Shown: positions 45,980 to 55,085, counted from the stretch's first letter. The stretch is 64,000 nucleotides of DNA from Pelagomonas calceolata (GCA_918797485.1 CAKKNE010000005.1:2790001-2854000), one strand, 5' to 3'. Numbers and translations are program-made. Notes: generated by a model not told the origin, from the letters alone.

Positions 45980-47653
45980 TTACGCCGCCCGAGAGGTCGT
46001 CGTCGTCGTCGACGCCTCGCACTCGAACGGCCCCGCGACGGCGTCGGCGGGCATCCGCGCGCCGAAGGCGCCGCTCACGGCCCCGGCCGGCATCTGGAAG
46101 AAGTGGCCCTCCGTCGACAGTAGTGTGGCTGACAATGACAAGCAGGGCCGCCCGTCGACGGCGCAGCCCCGCGTACTATTCAGTCTATGAACAGACCGCT
46201 CGTCGCAGCAGAAGAACGACTGGCGGTCCTGCGGCTCGAGCGACAGGTCAAATAATAGAAATAAATATTTCAACGTCTCCGCAAAAAAATACGAATCCAT
46301 GCGGTCGTCCAGGCGCTTCGAATCCACGTCGGCGACGGCCGCGAAGCCGCAGGCCACCCTAGAATCGTCATTTAAAGCATTTATCAATTCCCTGCCAACA
46401 ACCAGGTAGTGGCCGTCGTTCGTCCGCAGGTACAAGTGCAGCGCCGACTCGGCGAGCTCCGGCCTTAATGGGGCATCTTTCCCGAAGTGCACCGCCGTCT
46501 CCGAATCCAGATCAAACAACTCCGGTAAAGCCCCAAACCGCCGGAAGATCTCCCAGTACCCTCGAAAGGTCATCTGCGCCTCGCCGACGTCGCTACCAGC
46601 TAATAGGAGTAGTGACGGCCAGAACGCCGCCAGCGACGACACTCTACTAGAAATGCGCCGCCCGTCGTCTCTACGAACATCTAGATTCCAGGTGAGATTA
46701 TTGGAAGCGTCGCGGACCGCCGTCGTTTGATGCGCCGCGGCGACGCCCGCTAAGCCCCTTTCCAGTAGGACAGGATCATCTTCGTACAGCGCCGCCTTGA
46801 CCAGGTACTCGTAGAACGAGTCGACGCCGGCCCCGATGCCCGTGCCCGGGCTCAGCCACCTCCCGGTTTTCGCGCAGATCGTCGAACCAACAAGATCGGT
46901 GCGCGCGGATCTTCGCCGCCAGAGCGCGTCGACGGCCTCGCGCGCCTTTTGCGCGTAGCGCCGGTCGCCCGTCAATCGCGACAATCGTGCGAACTCCAGC
47001 AGCATCGTCCCGGCCGCGGCCGCGCACGTCTCGCGCGACTCGTCGTTCAGTAGTCCTCGTCTCAGGTTGACTCTATGAGCTGGGATGCCCGTTGGTGTTC
47101 TGAACGCCGGTAGTAACCGAGCCCCCAAATCGGCGGCCAGGCCCTTCAGCTCCCTAGCCCACCGCCGTCGCGTGTCGACCGGCGAGGCGTCTAATGTGGA
47201 ATTGGCGGCCGCCCGCAAGATAGCCGGCCTCAAAACAGGCTCCGTCACGAGGTAGTGGGCGGACAACAAACCTCCCAGTACCCTAATCGTCGCCTCGAAC
47301 GTCGACACGGACACATCTCTATCAAATGAGACTTCCGATGTGATGATGTCGAGCGATCGTGCGAAGGCCTCGTGGTCGCCCACGACCAGTTGCGTGTCCA
47401 CGCCATCCACCAAGGTCATCATGTAGCCTCCTAAACTATCGTCGAGGGTTCCTCGTTTCCGCGCGTCCCAGCGCCGGCCCTCGCAGGACAGGGGCAGGAG
47501 CTCGTCGTGGGGGTAGCCGTGGTCCATATAACTTTGTAGCGCGTGGGCGTGCATGTCGCGGACGCGGTCCCTTAATACAATCCTGGCTTCGTACGAGACG
47601 CCGTCGTTGGTCGTCGCCGTTGCGGCGGCCAGCAGGAGGAGCGCGCGGCGCAT
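45980..47653 (-). CDS. EDEM-type alpha-mannosidase (glycosyl hydrolase family 47)
   Basis: 557 aa with a short signal peptide. The GH47 domain begins YMDHGYPHDELLPLSCEGRRWD, then RGTLDDSLGGYMMTLVDGVDTQLVVGDHE and VSTFEATIRVLGGLLSAHYL, the EDEM signatures. Further acidic active-site blocks are GAGVDSFYEYLVKAAL, RPELAESALHLYLRTND and FFAETLKYLFLLFD. EDEM proteins trim mannose from misfolded glycoproteins in the ER and pass them to ERAD. A conserved TEGH appears near the end (LSTEGHFFQMP), which supplies the calcium-binding Thr of GH47. It pairs functionally with the PNGase gene nearby. Confidence 0.92.
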   Translation of the reverse strand: MRRALLLLAAATATTNDGVSYEARIVLRDRVRDMHAHALQSYMDHGYPHDELLPLSCEGRRWDARKRGTLDDSLGGYMMTLVDGVDTQLVVGDHEAFARSLDIITSEVSFDRDVSVSTFEATIRVLGGLLSAHYLVTEPVLRPAILRAAANSTLDASPVDTRRRWARELKGLAADLGARLLPAFRTPTGIPAHRVNLRRGLLNDESRETCAAAAGTMLLEFARLSRLTGDRRYAQKAREAVDALWRRRSARTDLVGSTICAKTGRWLSPGTGIGAGVDSFYEYLVKAALYEDDPVLLERGLAGVAAAHQTTAVRDASNNLTWNLDVRRDDGRRISSRVSSLAAFWPSLLLLAGSDVGEAQMTFRGYWEIFRRFGALPELFDLDSETAVHFGKDAPLRPELAESALHLYLRTNDGHYLVVGRELINALNDDSRVACGFAAVADVDSKRLDDRMDSYFFAETLKYLFLLFDLSLEPQDRQSFFCCDERSVHRLNSTRGCAVDGRPCLSLSATLLSTEGHFFQMPAGAVSGAFGARMPADAVAGPFECEASTTTTTSRAA

Positions 47654-48040
47654 GGTTCTGGTTGCTTTTGGGCGACGGGCGTGCGTCGAGGACGTCCAGC
47701 GGCCGCGCTGTTTCTAATTTCGTGTCACCCGAGAGGCTGAGTCAAGTCCTTAGGGGGCGCAGTGCAGGATCTCCCTCTTTTGTGATGCTGTCTCTATAGA
47801 ACAGTGATACTCCGCAGCGTGCCTCGCACGTCAGCCGGTCCTCCTAGCCTTCGGACCCGGCGAGGCCCCTGCACCAAAGCAGAGGCGCTGCCAGGATAAT
47901 CAGCTAGCGGCCTTAACACACTAGGAAGTCTCCCCGCCTGGCCCCAGCCGCACACTAGTCCTAGCAACGCAAAAAGTACACTAGCAAGCAAGCATGGGTC
48001 ACAAGACACAGTCACACACACACTTACCCACCCTCGCTCC
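47654..48040. other. Spacer between EDEM and GORAB-like genes
   Basis: 387 bp between two minus-strand genes, so it holds the EDEM promoter and the golgin 3' end. CACTAG/CTAGCAAGC strings occur at 47925-47990 without a full CTAG element. No gene seen. Confidence 0.35.
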
Positions 48041-48709
48041 TCACGCGTCGTCGCTTGACATCTTCGCCATGAGCTCATTCAGTTTTTCTTCTTTGCGCCG
48101 CTCCGAGCTGAGCACGAGCAGCGTCATCGATTCTTTTATCTCTCTCTTACGGCCTGCCGCCGTCTCGAACGCCTCCTTAGCCTTGACGTACGCCGCTTCC
48201 TTGGTCTTGAAGTCTCGCTCAAGCCATACCAAATCTCGGTCCGCTTCCTCGAGTTGATACCGCAGATCAGCCACGTCCGCGGCTTCCTTTTCCTTCAGTT
48301 TCGCGAGCTCGCCCTCGAACAAGGCTAACCGAGCAGCCTCCTTCTTCACGCGTTCCCGCTGCGACGAGAGGTTCTGCTTGATTTGCCGCTCCTTGCGTTC
48401 GGTCTCGGTTCGCGCCTTCGCCAGCGCCTCCTGAGACGAAATTTTCGGCTTCGGCTCTTCTGCGGGCGTGTCTGCCGGAGGCAGGACGGCTCCGCCCTCT
48501 CCGAGATTGAGTGGCGTGTCGGCGCCTCCGAATATCTCGGCCTCGGCGTCCGCCATTTCTTTCTCCAGGTCGCTGGCGCGCCGCTCCGCTTCCCTCACGG
48601 CTGTGGCTGCTGGGGAGGGTGGCGGTGCGGCCAGGGCTGGTGGCGGCGGTGGTCCAGCAGTGCTGTCTGGACCACTGCTGGCTGCATCTCCCTTCAGAGC
48701 GGCCCACAT
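48041..48709 (-). CDS. GORAB: RAB6-interacting golgin-like (GORAB) coiled-coil protein
   Basis: 222 aa from the ATG at 48709; a longer frame upstream begins with GTG and was rejected. A Pro/Ala-rich head is followed by two coiled-coil stretches. The C-terminal one reads ADLRYQLEEADRDLVWLERDF, then KREIKESMTLLVLSSERRKE and EKLNELMAKM. This parallels the GORAB end ([26 protein letters not shown]). GORAB scaffolds COPI at the trans-Golgi. The window also holds a RIC1-like gene, whose human counterpart activates RAB6, the partner of GORAB; linkage may be chance. Confidence 0.65.
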   Translation of the reverse strand: MWAALKGDAASSGPDSTAGPPPPPALAAPPPSPAATAVREAERRASDLEKEMADAEAEIFGGADTPLNLGEGGAVLPPADTPAEEPKPKISSQEALAKARTETERKERQIKQNLSSQRERVKKEAARLALFEGELAKLKEKEAADVADLRYQLEEADRDLVWLERDFKTKEAAYVKAKEAFETAAGRKREIKESMTLLVLSSERRKEEKLNELMAKMSSDDA

Positions 48710-49015
48710 TTGGCAGCGTTCTAGCTTGAATGTTGCTGTGCGTGCGTACCGAATGCCGCGCACGCAAAACTGGGCTGCCGTCGAAGTATTTTTTGGGCTA
48801 GCGTATAACACTAGTAGGTTTTATGACGTACCCGACTGGACTGGACTACACGCCGCTCGCGCTTCGTTGCAGTCACCACGCGACAGGTTACGGCTCTTTG
48901 TTGCTGCGCTGCCGCAGAGCACTTTCCAGAATCAACTTTCGAGCAATAACAGAGCAGCAACAGCCCTCAGCTGCGAGGCGCCTCAAACACGCTTGACGCC
49001 GCCGACGCGCGCTAG
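48710..49015. promoter_or_regulatory. Divergent region, golgin / thioesterase genes
   Basis: 306 bp. A short CTAG-bounded string CTAGCGTATAACACTAG (48798-48814) resembles a shortened, inverted CTAG element, about 90 bp upstream of the golgin ATG. Confidence 0.4.
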
Positions 49016-49816
49016 ATGATGATGCTCTACACCCTGCTCTTGCTGAGCAACCACATCGTTGCCTTCCGCCCGCCGCAGCGCTTGCTACGACGGGCACCAC
49101 CGCGACACGCAACAACGACGACGGACGTGAAAGTATACATAGAATCCACGGACTGCTTCAAGGTGACCTTCTACGCGAACTACTTCAAGTGGCTCGAGTA
49201 CGGCCTGGGCAAACGCCTCCGAGCCGTCGACGGCATGGCTTATAGGAGACCAGCGGTCCTCGGCGACCAACTCACGGTGCACACGACGCCCTTCGAGGAC
49301 GGCTCGAGCAACCACGCCCAGACTATCGAGCGGGACGGCGTGCAGCTGATGACGGTGCGAAGAACAAGTGACGAGGAGGTCACCCCGAGCGCCGCGCCGG
49401 CCCCCATCTTCGGGAAAGTTAGGTTGTCAATGCAGCACACGTGCCGCCACGACGACTTGGACGGGCGCGACGGCGGGTTGTCGCTCGATTCCTGTTTGAG
49501 GGCCTTCGAGCGGTCGCGTTCCACATTCTTGGGCGGACCGGACGACCTCGCGGCGCTCCTCGCGGACGGCATTTCGGTGGTCGTCGCGGGCGTCGACGGC
49601 CTGAGGCATGCGACGGTCCCCGCAAACATCGGCGACGCCGTGGAGGTCATCGCCGACGTCAGTCAGGTGAAGACCCGCATCGTCTTCGACCAGTACGTGG
49701 CAGTGAACGGCGCGCCGGCGGCCTTCGCGCGGATCTCGTGTGTGTGTGTCGACGTGATCCGGGGGCGGCCCGTGGCGCCGCCCGACGTCGTGGTGTCGAA
49801 GTTTAACAAGGATTAG
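49016..49816 (+). CDS. Hotdog-fold acyl-CoA thioesterase-like protein, organelle-targeted
   Basis: 266 aa. A leader of about 35 residues (MMMLYTLLLLSNHIVAFRPPQRLLRR) has the signal-plus-transit look seen in algae with complex plastids; the phenylalanine after the Ala (VAF) fits a stramenopile ASAFAP-type cleavage site. The first hotdog domain reads KVYIESTDCFKVTFYANYFKWLEYG, the YbgC/4HBT pattern with Asp and the YxNY box. A second hotdog half follows (ADGISVVVAGVDGLRHATV...IVFDQYVAV). It likely hydrolyses acyl-CoA or acyl-ACP. Convergent with the SNAPC1-like gene, with 17 nt between stops. Confidence 0.72.
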   Translation: MMMLYTLLLLSNHIVAFRPPQRLLRRAPPRHATTTTDVKVYIESTDCFKVTFYANYFKWLEYGLGKRLRAVDGMAYRRPAVLGDQLTVHTTPFEDGSSNHAQTIERDGVQLMTVRRTSDEEVTPSAAPAPIFGKVRLSMQHTCRHDDLDGRDGGLSLDSCLRAFERSRSTFLGGPDDLAALLADGISVVVAGVDGLRHATVPANIGDAVEVIADVSQVKTRIVFDQYVAVNGAPAAFARISCVCVDVIRGRPVAPPDVVVSKFNKD

Positions 49817-49833
49817 TACATACGTCACATGTC

Positions 49834-51240
49834 TCAGATCGTCGTCCCCGGGATCTCCGGCACGCTGTCGTCGTCGTCGGACCGGGCGAGCAGGTCCCGC
49901 AGCTGCTGGAGCCCATTGTCGGGGCCGGTCGTTCTCCGAGGCGGCGCAATCGGTGCCGGCGCGTACGTCGGTTGCGGCGGGGCCATGGGCATCGGCGCGC
50001 ACTGCGGCGGAGGTGGTGCCATCATCGGAGGCCGCGGCTGGTTCATCATGTCCCGCAGCTGCTGGAGCCCGTTGGCGGGGGCGATCGGCGGAGGCGGGCG
50101 CGGCCGGGCCGCGTCGAGGACCGCGTCGTCGTCGGACTCGTTCATCATGTCCCGCAGCTGCTGGAGCCCGTTGGCGGGGGCGGTCGGCGGAGGCGGTCGC
50201 GGCCGGGCCGCCTCGAGGACCGCCCGCGCGGCGGCCGTCGCGTCGCCGCCGCCGTTGAGGGCCGCCCGCACGGCGGCGACGACGCGCGCCTCGTCTGCCG
50301 GCGCGTGGCGCTTGGGCGGCGGCGCGCGGATCGGCGGCGGCGGCCGTCGTGGCGGCGGCGGCGGTGCCATGTCCTCGTCGCTGGCCTCGCCGAGGTCGTC
50401 GAGCGCCATCAAACGGTCGTAGCGGCCCGGGGGCGGCGCCGGCGCCGCCGCGGGCGCGGGAGCGGGCGCCGGCGCCTCAATGACCGCCGCGGCGGGCGCG
50501 GCGCCGTTGTAGCGCGCGCAGAGCCGCTTGAGGTCGGCGACGAGGGAGCCCGCACCGCCCGGCCGCACCGCGTCGTAATTGCGACTCGCCTCCGCGACGT
50601 CGCGCAGGTCCAGGCCGCCGGGCCACGCCTCCTCGGGCGGCGGCATCTGCGGCGCGCGGCGGCGCAGCGCGACGTCCGCGCCTTGGTCGTCGAACAACAT
50701 CTTGAAGATCACCTGGACGTCGTGGGCGCCCCGGTGGCCGGGGGCGCCACGCGCGGCGTCCTGCAGCGCGAAGAACCACTCAAATTGATCAATATCCATG
50801 ACAGCTTTTTGTTGACGACCGGTCTGCGTCTTGTAGAAGGTGTAGAGGGCGAACAACCCCGCAGCTCCCCTCTGTAAGGTTTTTTGGTCGTTCCCGGGCG
50901 AGCAGACGAGCTCGATGCAGACCTCGAACAGCAGTGGCGTGCGCGGGATTTGATGCAATATAGTTCGGGAGGAGTAGAACTCCTTCCACCGCTGGTAGTC
51001 CCAGTCCGCGATCGAGAGCCACTCGTCGACGGCGGCGCCCATGACGGCTCGCAGTCGCTCCTCCGCCCAGCCGACGGGCGGCGCCTCCGCGTCGTCGTCC
51101 GCGTCCGCGCGCGGCGCGACGCCGGCCGGCGCCTCGCTCTCGTCGTCAGCCACGTCGACGACCGGCGGCGCGCGGTACTCGACGTCGTCCGGCGGCGCCT
51201 CCGCCTCCATGGCGCGGCGGATTTGCTCGGCGGAGGCCAT
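49834..51240 (-). CDS. SNAPC1: SNAPc subunit 1 (SNAP43)-like protein with three NGLQQLRD repeats
   Basis: 468 aa. The N-terminal 60 residues are acidic. Residues about 65-215 (EWLSIADWDYQRWKEFYSS, RGAAGLFALYTFYKTQTGR, MDIDQFEWFFALQDAA, VIFKMLF) follow the SNAP43 domain. In humans this is WDE..LKFQQDL and LYLLYGLYNTQ. SNAPc binds the proximal element of snRNA genes for Pol II and Pol III. The C-terminal half is Pro/Ala-rich and holds three copies of NGLQQLRD(M/L)(M/L), each followed by acidic or polar residues. These copies have no counterpart I know. Assignment is moderate, because the domain is poorly conserved. Confidence 0.6.
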   Translation of the reverse strand: MASAEQIRRAMEAEAPPDDVEYRAPPVVDVADDESEAPAGVAPRADADDDAEAPPVGWAEERLRAVMGAAVDEWLSIADWDYQRWKEFYSSRTILHQIPRTPLLFEVCIELVCSPGNDQKTLQRGAAGLFALYTFYKTQTGRQQKAVMDIDQFEWFFALQDAARGAPGHRGAHDVQVIFKMLFDDQGADVALRRRAPQMPPPEEAWPGGLDLRDVAEASRNYDAVRPGGAGSLVADLKRLCARYNGAAPAAAVIEAPAPAPAPAAAPAPPPGRYDRLMALDDLGEASDEDMAPPPPPRRPPPPIRAPPPKRHAPADEARVVAAVRAALNGGGDATAAARAVLEAARPRPPPPTAPANGLQQLRDMMNESDDDAVLDAARPRPPPPIAPANGLQQLRDMMNQPRPPMMAPPPPQCAPMPMAPPQPTYAPAPIAPPRRTTGPDNGLQQLRDLLARSDDDDSVPEIPGTTI

Positions 51241-51552
51241 CGTCTATAATCGGTGCGCCCGCGCGAGGCGCCGCGACGGCGTGCTAGGGCTGCTCGCTCG
51301 CTTGGCTGGCTGTATGTGCAGCGCGCGGCCTTACGGATGGATGCAGCGACCGAGACTGCTGTGGGGCATCAAAATGAGTTGCAAGCGGCAGCCACAAGCG
51401 CGTAAGGACGCGCCGCGCGCAGGTTGCTCGAGCCTGCCTGCTTGCTAGTGTCTTGCAGCTAGCCACGTACCACGCGCGACGTGTTGGAGACGCCTCTGTA
51501 CGCCACCGACGCGCCCCGAAGAACAAACTCATCACATCCGCATTTAAGAGGC
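51241..51552. promoter_or_regulatory. Spacer between SNAPC1-like and DoxX-like genes
   Basis: 312 bp on the same strand, with a shortened CTAG element at 51445-51462, 205 bp upstream of the SNAPC1-like ATG. Confidence 0.4.
51445..51462 (+). repeat. CTAG element copy 5 (short)
   Basis: CTAGTGTCTTGCAGCTAG: the conserved left half joined to a right CTAG with a shorter middle. Confidence 0.6.
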
Positions 51553-52197
51553 CTAGTCGTCGTCGTCCGGCGCCAACGCGCTATAGATCGCGCTGTCGAC
51601 CGACAGCGGCCCCGGCCCGTTGAAGAAGAAGAGCAGGAAGATCAGGCCATACAACGCGGGCTCCTCGAAGTTGTACGAGTAGTTCTCGACGTGCCCGAAC
51701 GGCGCGCCTTGCAGGCCCGTCGACGCCACGTGAAAATAGACGGCCGCGGCCATCGTGACCAGTAGCGACAGCGCCGCGGGCCGCGTCAGGAAACCGACCG
51801 CGAGGAGCGCGCCGCCCCAGAACTCCGCATAATCATGGATCGCGCTCCACGTCTCCAAGCTTCCAGGTAAAAATGAAAAGTAGGGCTGCAGCACGTAAGT
51901 CACGAACCCGTCGAACCCGGGCGTCCCGTAGTTCGCGGGCCAGAAGCCGCCCTCGCTGCCGTGGTGGATCATCAGTATGCCTGCGATCACCCTTAGCGGG
52001 ACGAGCGGCACCGCGTGGATGCCTTCGGTCCTTTTCACGGTCTTGAAGAGCTTGGGCCCGGTCAGGCGGTCCCAGGTCGACTCCTTTTTTGACAGGCGCA
52101 AGGGATCGAAGGTCGGCTTGACGGCGTGCCGCGTTGGCGTGATGAAGCCGCAGACCAGGCCAGGGAGGCAGAGCGCTGCGAGTCGTTGCGCACGCAT
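51553..52197 (-). CDS. DoxX-like membrane protein
   Basis: 214 aa. A leader MRAQRLAALCLPGLVCGFITP suggests organelle targeting. Four hydrophobic segments follow, with the DoxX layout: VPLRVIAGILMIHHGSEG near the start, EFWGGALLAVGFLTRPAALSLLVTM in the middle, and ALYGLIFLLFFFNGPGPLSVD at the end. DoxX proteins are small quinone- or sulfur-linked membrane oxidoreductase subunits of unclear function. The acidic end (PDDDD) is cytosolic by prediction. Assignment rests on the GxR(P)xAL and GPGxxSVD motifs. Confidence 0.75.
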   Translation of the reverse strand: MRAQRLAALCLPGLVCGFITPTRHAVKPTFDPLRLSKKESTWDRLTGPKLFKTVKRTEGIHAVPLVPLRVIAGILMIHHGSEGGFWPANYGTPGFDGFVTYVLQPYFSFLPGSLETWSAIHDYAEFWGGALLAVGFLTRPAALSLLVTMAAAVYFHVASTGLQGAPFGHVENYSYNFEEPALYGLIFLLFFFNGPGPLSVDSAIYSALAPDDDD

Positions 52198-52504
52198 TGT
52201 TGTTCGCTCGACTCGCAGCCGTGCCAGCTCAAGAATTTGAGGCTGTGTTCAGCTTGGCAGCGCTTTGGCACAGCTCTTTTTGCACAGCAAGTTTTGCTGC
52301 TCCCCCTTGATGCTCAGAGTCGAGCCTTGAACGAGCGCCTAGCGCCGTCTCCGGCCGGCACGAGTGGCCAACGTGGCCACAGAGGTCACAAACACTGATC
52401 ACGCCGGCTTTTAGAGCCAGCACTAGACTGCGGGCCGCACAGAGGCAACAGCACTGCACTCACAGCCCTTTTGCTTGCGTCGTTACGTAGCCGAGAGCGC
52501 GAGA
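52198..52504. promoter_or_regulatory. Divergent region, DoxX / prolyl-4-hydroxylase
   Basis: 307 bp between divergent ATGs. Repeated CACAG/GCACAG strings but no clear element seen. Confidence 0.35.
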
Positions 52505-53500
52505 ATGCGCTCCAAACACTGCATTACGCTGTGGCTGACATTTAGCAGCTGTGCAGCATTGATACTCCCCGCACCGCGCCGGCCGATCAGGACACGGCAC
52601 CACGCCGCCCCGCCCCTCGAATTCGTGAAGGCCGTCGGCGCCCACCTCCCACTCGCCGACGACGCACAAACAACGTACGTTCACAGAGACCCGGACGTCC
52701 TCATATTGCGCAACTTCATCAAGAAGGAGGACTGCGACGGGTTGCTCGCGGCAGGCCGCGCCGCGTCCCTGGAGAAGTCGCCCGTCGAATACGCCGGCTG
52801 GACCGAAGACGCTGCGGAATTGCTGCAGACGTGGGCGTCGGGCCCGGCGGCCTGGATCGCCCTCGCGGCCGTTCTCATCTCAGTGAATATCTTCGGCGTC
52901 GAGGATCGGATCCAACTGGCGGAAACGGGGCTCGGGGTCTATGTTGTGAATCTCGGGCTGGCCGCTGTGGCGATCTTCGGCTTCCTGGACCAGCGCAAGG
53001 AGAAGCTCCAGGCTTTGCGGACCAGCAAGTCCGTGGCGCTGCGCGGGTCGACACCAGCACAAGGTGAGGTCGCCTGCTATGAACGATTGCTGGAGTTATT
53101 ACCATCAATAACCCCAGAGAGCTGCGAGGCCCTGACCCTCATAAAATACGACCCGGGCGACGCGCTGGCGCCGCACTACGACGCGAATCGCGCGGCCGAC
53201 GCCGAGGACGTGGCCCGGGGCGGCCAGACCCTCGCGACGTTGCTCGTGTATCTCAACGACGTTGATGATGGTGGCCGCACGCGCTTCAACAAACTTGGTA
53301 TAACGGTCGCGCCCCGGAAGGGCGACGCGTGCCTCTTCTTCCCCGCGGACGCCTCGGGGCAGTTCGACGAGCGACTCGAGCACGAGGGTGAAGCGCCGGG
53401 CGCCGAGAAGTGGATCGGGCGCATCTGGGTCCATGCGCGGCCTATCATTGGCGAGACGGGGTGCCCGCCGGGGACGCTCGAGGCACTTCGTAACAGGTAA
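52505..53500 (+). CDS. Prolyl-4-hydroxylase-like 2OG-Fe(II) oxygenase with internal membrane hairpin
   Basis: 331 aa with a signal-like leader (MRSKHCITLWLTFSSCAALI). The iron site is H224-x-D226 (APHYDANR) and H293 (LEHEGEA); K302 (KWIGRIWVH) binds 2-oxoglutarate. The RTSKSV string and GGQTLATLLVYLNDVDDGGRTRF are classic P4H blocks. Between residues about 108 and 162 lie two hydrophobic helices (AAWIALAAVLISVNIFGV and GVYVVNLGLAAVAIFGFL), inserted before the catalytic core. This would anchor the enzyme in a membrane. The stop is 1 nt from that of the next gene on the other strand. Confidence 0.88.
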   Translation: MRSKHCITLWLTFSSCAALILPAPRRPIRTRHHAAPPLEFVKAVGAHLPLADDAQTTYVHRDPDVLILRNFIKKEDCDGLLAAGRAASLEKSPVEYAGWTEDAAELLQTWASGPAAWIALAAVLISVNIFGVEDRIQLAETGLGVYVVNLGLAAVAIFGFLDQRKEKLQALRTSKSVALRGSTPAQGEVACYERLLELLPSITPESCEALTLIKYDPGDALAPHYDANRAADAEDVARGGQTLATLLVYLNDVDDGGRTRFNKLGITVAPRKGDACLFFPADASGQFDERLEHEGEAPGAEKWIGRIWVHARPIIGETGCPPGTLEALRNR

Positions 53501-53501
53501 T

Positions 53502-54839
53502 TTACTTCTCCGACTCGTCGCTCTTCGACGGAGGCAGGAACCGCCGCCGCCCTCCTTCCGGCGAGGCAGCTCTAGGCACAGGCAGCGCGGCCAACCCATA
53601 GGCCGAGAAGCGCTCCCGGTCCGCGTGCGCGATCTCCGCGCCGACGTCCAAAAACGGAGGGAGCGCGACGCCGTCGGGCCGCGCCGCCTGGCAGTGCAGT
53701 ACCGCCAGGTTGCGGTCCAGGTAGCAATGCACCACAAAACTTTGATTCTCGTAGAGGAAGTGCAGTCTAGATTGCTCGACGGGCGACCTCTCGGGATCCG
53801 CGTCTCTTAGGTACAACTCGTACTCGCGCTTCGAGATCCGCCTTTTCCTTTCATGCCTTTCGTTCCCGTCGAAGATAACTTCCGAGTATTGATAACTATC
53901 GGAGCCCTCCTCGGAAATGCGTTTTCGCACATAAGCATGATTTGAATACGAAGAGGGACTCTGTGGTAGCGCGTAACTCATGGACGTGTCGCGTTGAGGC
54001 GCGTGCTTGAGAAACGTCTTCGTCGCGCGGAACGTCGAGGTTCGCACGCCATTTTGTGAGAACACCGAAGCCAGCGGGTCGCTCTTGAGCAGGAACTTGC
54101 GCGTGTGTTTCGGTAGTACAGGTAACCCGACGACGGCCGCGCAGGCCTCGACGACTCTTTCTAATTTTCCCTCGAAGCCTCCGTTCCCAGCATTATCCAC
54201 AACATACAACCTAGGATGGGGCGCCCAAGCTTTTTGCGTCTGAATGTCCTGCTTCCTCGCTTCTTCCACGGACTCCGTCCGTGCCAAGTTATTCTCCAAG
54301 GTATAAAATCGTTCCGCACCGGCCGCCGCCGTGACCAGATGCAACACCGCGTCGTACCGCTCACAAAGCAGCCGCTCGTTGATACTATGCGAGGGCGTGT
54401 TGTAGGCTACTTCCCGCCACAAATCATCGGAAATGTAGGCCTTCCCGTCGAGCGCGCCCCGATCGCATAAAACAACCGCCGGCGCTCTCGTAGCTGCCGC
54501 AACTTTGCGAAACCCATCTTCTAGGGTAGTTTGACCTTTCAACACAGCTTGCTGCATCGCCAGGGCGCCCTTATCCAGATCGCTAAAGGCCACGCCGTTC
54601 GTGAACAGCAAAGTGGCCATCTCGGGTACCGTGTAGACGCGGAAGCCTCGCTCCTGGAGGAATCCTGATAATCTCGCCATGGCTGTGGTTTTTCCAGCGC
54701 AGGGACCGCCCGTGAGCACTATCCTATAAACATGTCTCGTCGCGTCGTCGTCGTCTTGCGGTTTTTGTCTTCGTCTTATGACGAGGGCTATCGCTGCGAT
54801 ACACGCGGCGGCCGCGAGGAGCGTGGTGTTGTTCGGCAT
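53502..54839 (-). CDS. TTD14-like P-loop ATPase with N-terminal membrane anchor
   Basis: 445 aa. A membrane helix (LLAAAACIAAIALVI) is followed by a P-loop GGPCAGKTT at 44-52 and the family strings RVYTVPEMATLLFTNGV and VVLCDRGALDGKAYI. The C-terminal 200 residues contain a beta-rich CYTH-like part (RKRISEEGSDSYQYSEVIF, KRRISKREYELYLRDAD, KQRLHF-like RLHFLYENQSFVV). This AAA_28-plus-CYTH plan matches Drosophila Ttd14, a GTP- and phosphoinositide-binding protein in membrane traffic. The nucleotide site is intact. Confidence 0.85.
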   Translation of the reverse strand: MPNNTTLLAAAACIAAIALVIRRRQKPQDDDDATRHVYRIVLTGGPCAGKTTAMARLSGFLQERGFRVYTVPEMATLLFTNGVAFSDLDKGALAMQQAVLKGQTTLEDGFRKVAAATRAPAVVLCDRGALDGKAYISDDLWREVAYNTPSHSINERLLCERYDAVLHLVTAAAGAERFYTLENNLARTESVEEARKQDIQTQKAWAPHPRLYVVDNAGNGGFEGKLERVVEACAAVVGLPVLPKHTRKFLLKSDPLASVFSQNGVRTSTFRATKTFLKHAPQRDTSMSYALPQSPSSYSNHAYVRKRISEEGSDSYQYSEVIFDGNERHERKRRISKREYELYLRDADPERSPVEQSRLHFLYENQSFVVHCYLDRNLAVLHCQAARPDGVALPPFLDVGAEIAHADRERFSAYGLAALPVPRAASPEGGRRRFLPPSKSDESEK

Positions 54840-55043
54840 TTTGTGCTAATGGTAGCGATTGCGAGATCGCTGCCGCACAAATTGTGTCTGCTCAGTGAGA
54901 TCTCAGTGTGCTGCACTGCGATCGAGCTCGTACACGTTAGACCAGCACAGCTGGACAGCGAGTCCAGCGCAGCGTATCTATAGCTCGATGGCCCACTGAA
55001 CAACGTGTACGGGCCAAGTTGTCACTCGCGGTGCAAAACCGCG

Positions 55044-55065
55044 CTAGCGTGTTGTAAGACACTAG
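55044..55065 (-). repeat. CTAG element copy 6
   Basis: On the minus strand: CTAGTGTCTTAC, then AACAC, then GCTAG. It lies 205 bp upstream of the TTD14-like ATG. Confidence 0.7.
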
Positions 55066-55085
55066 GAATCGTTGAGCGCCTCATT

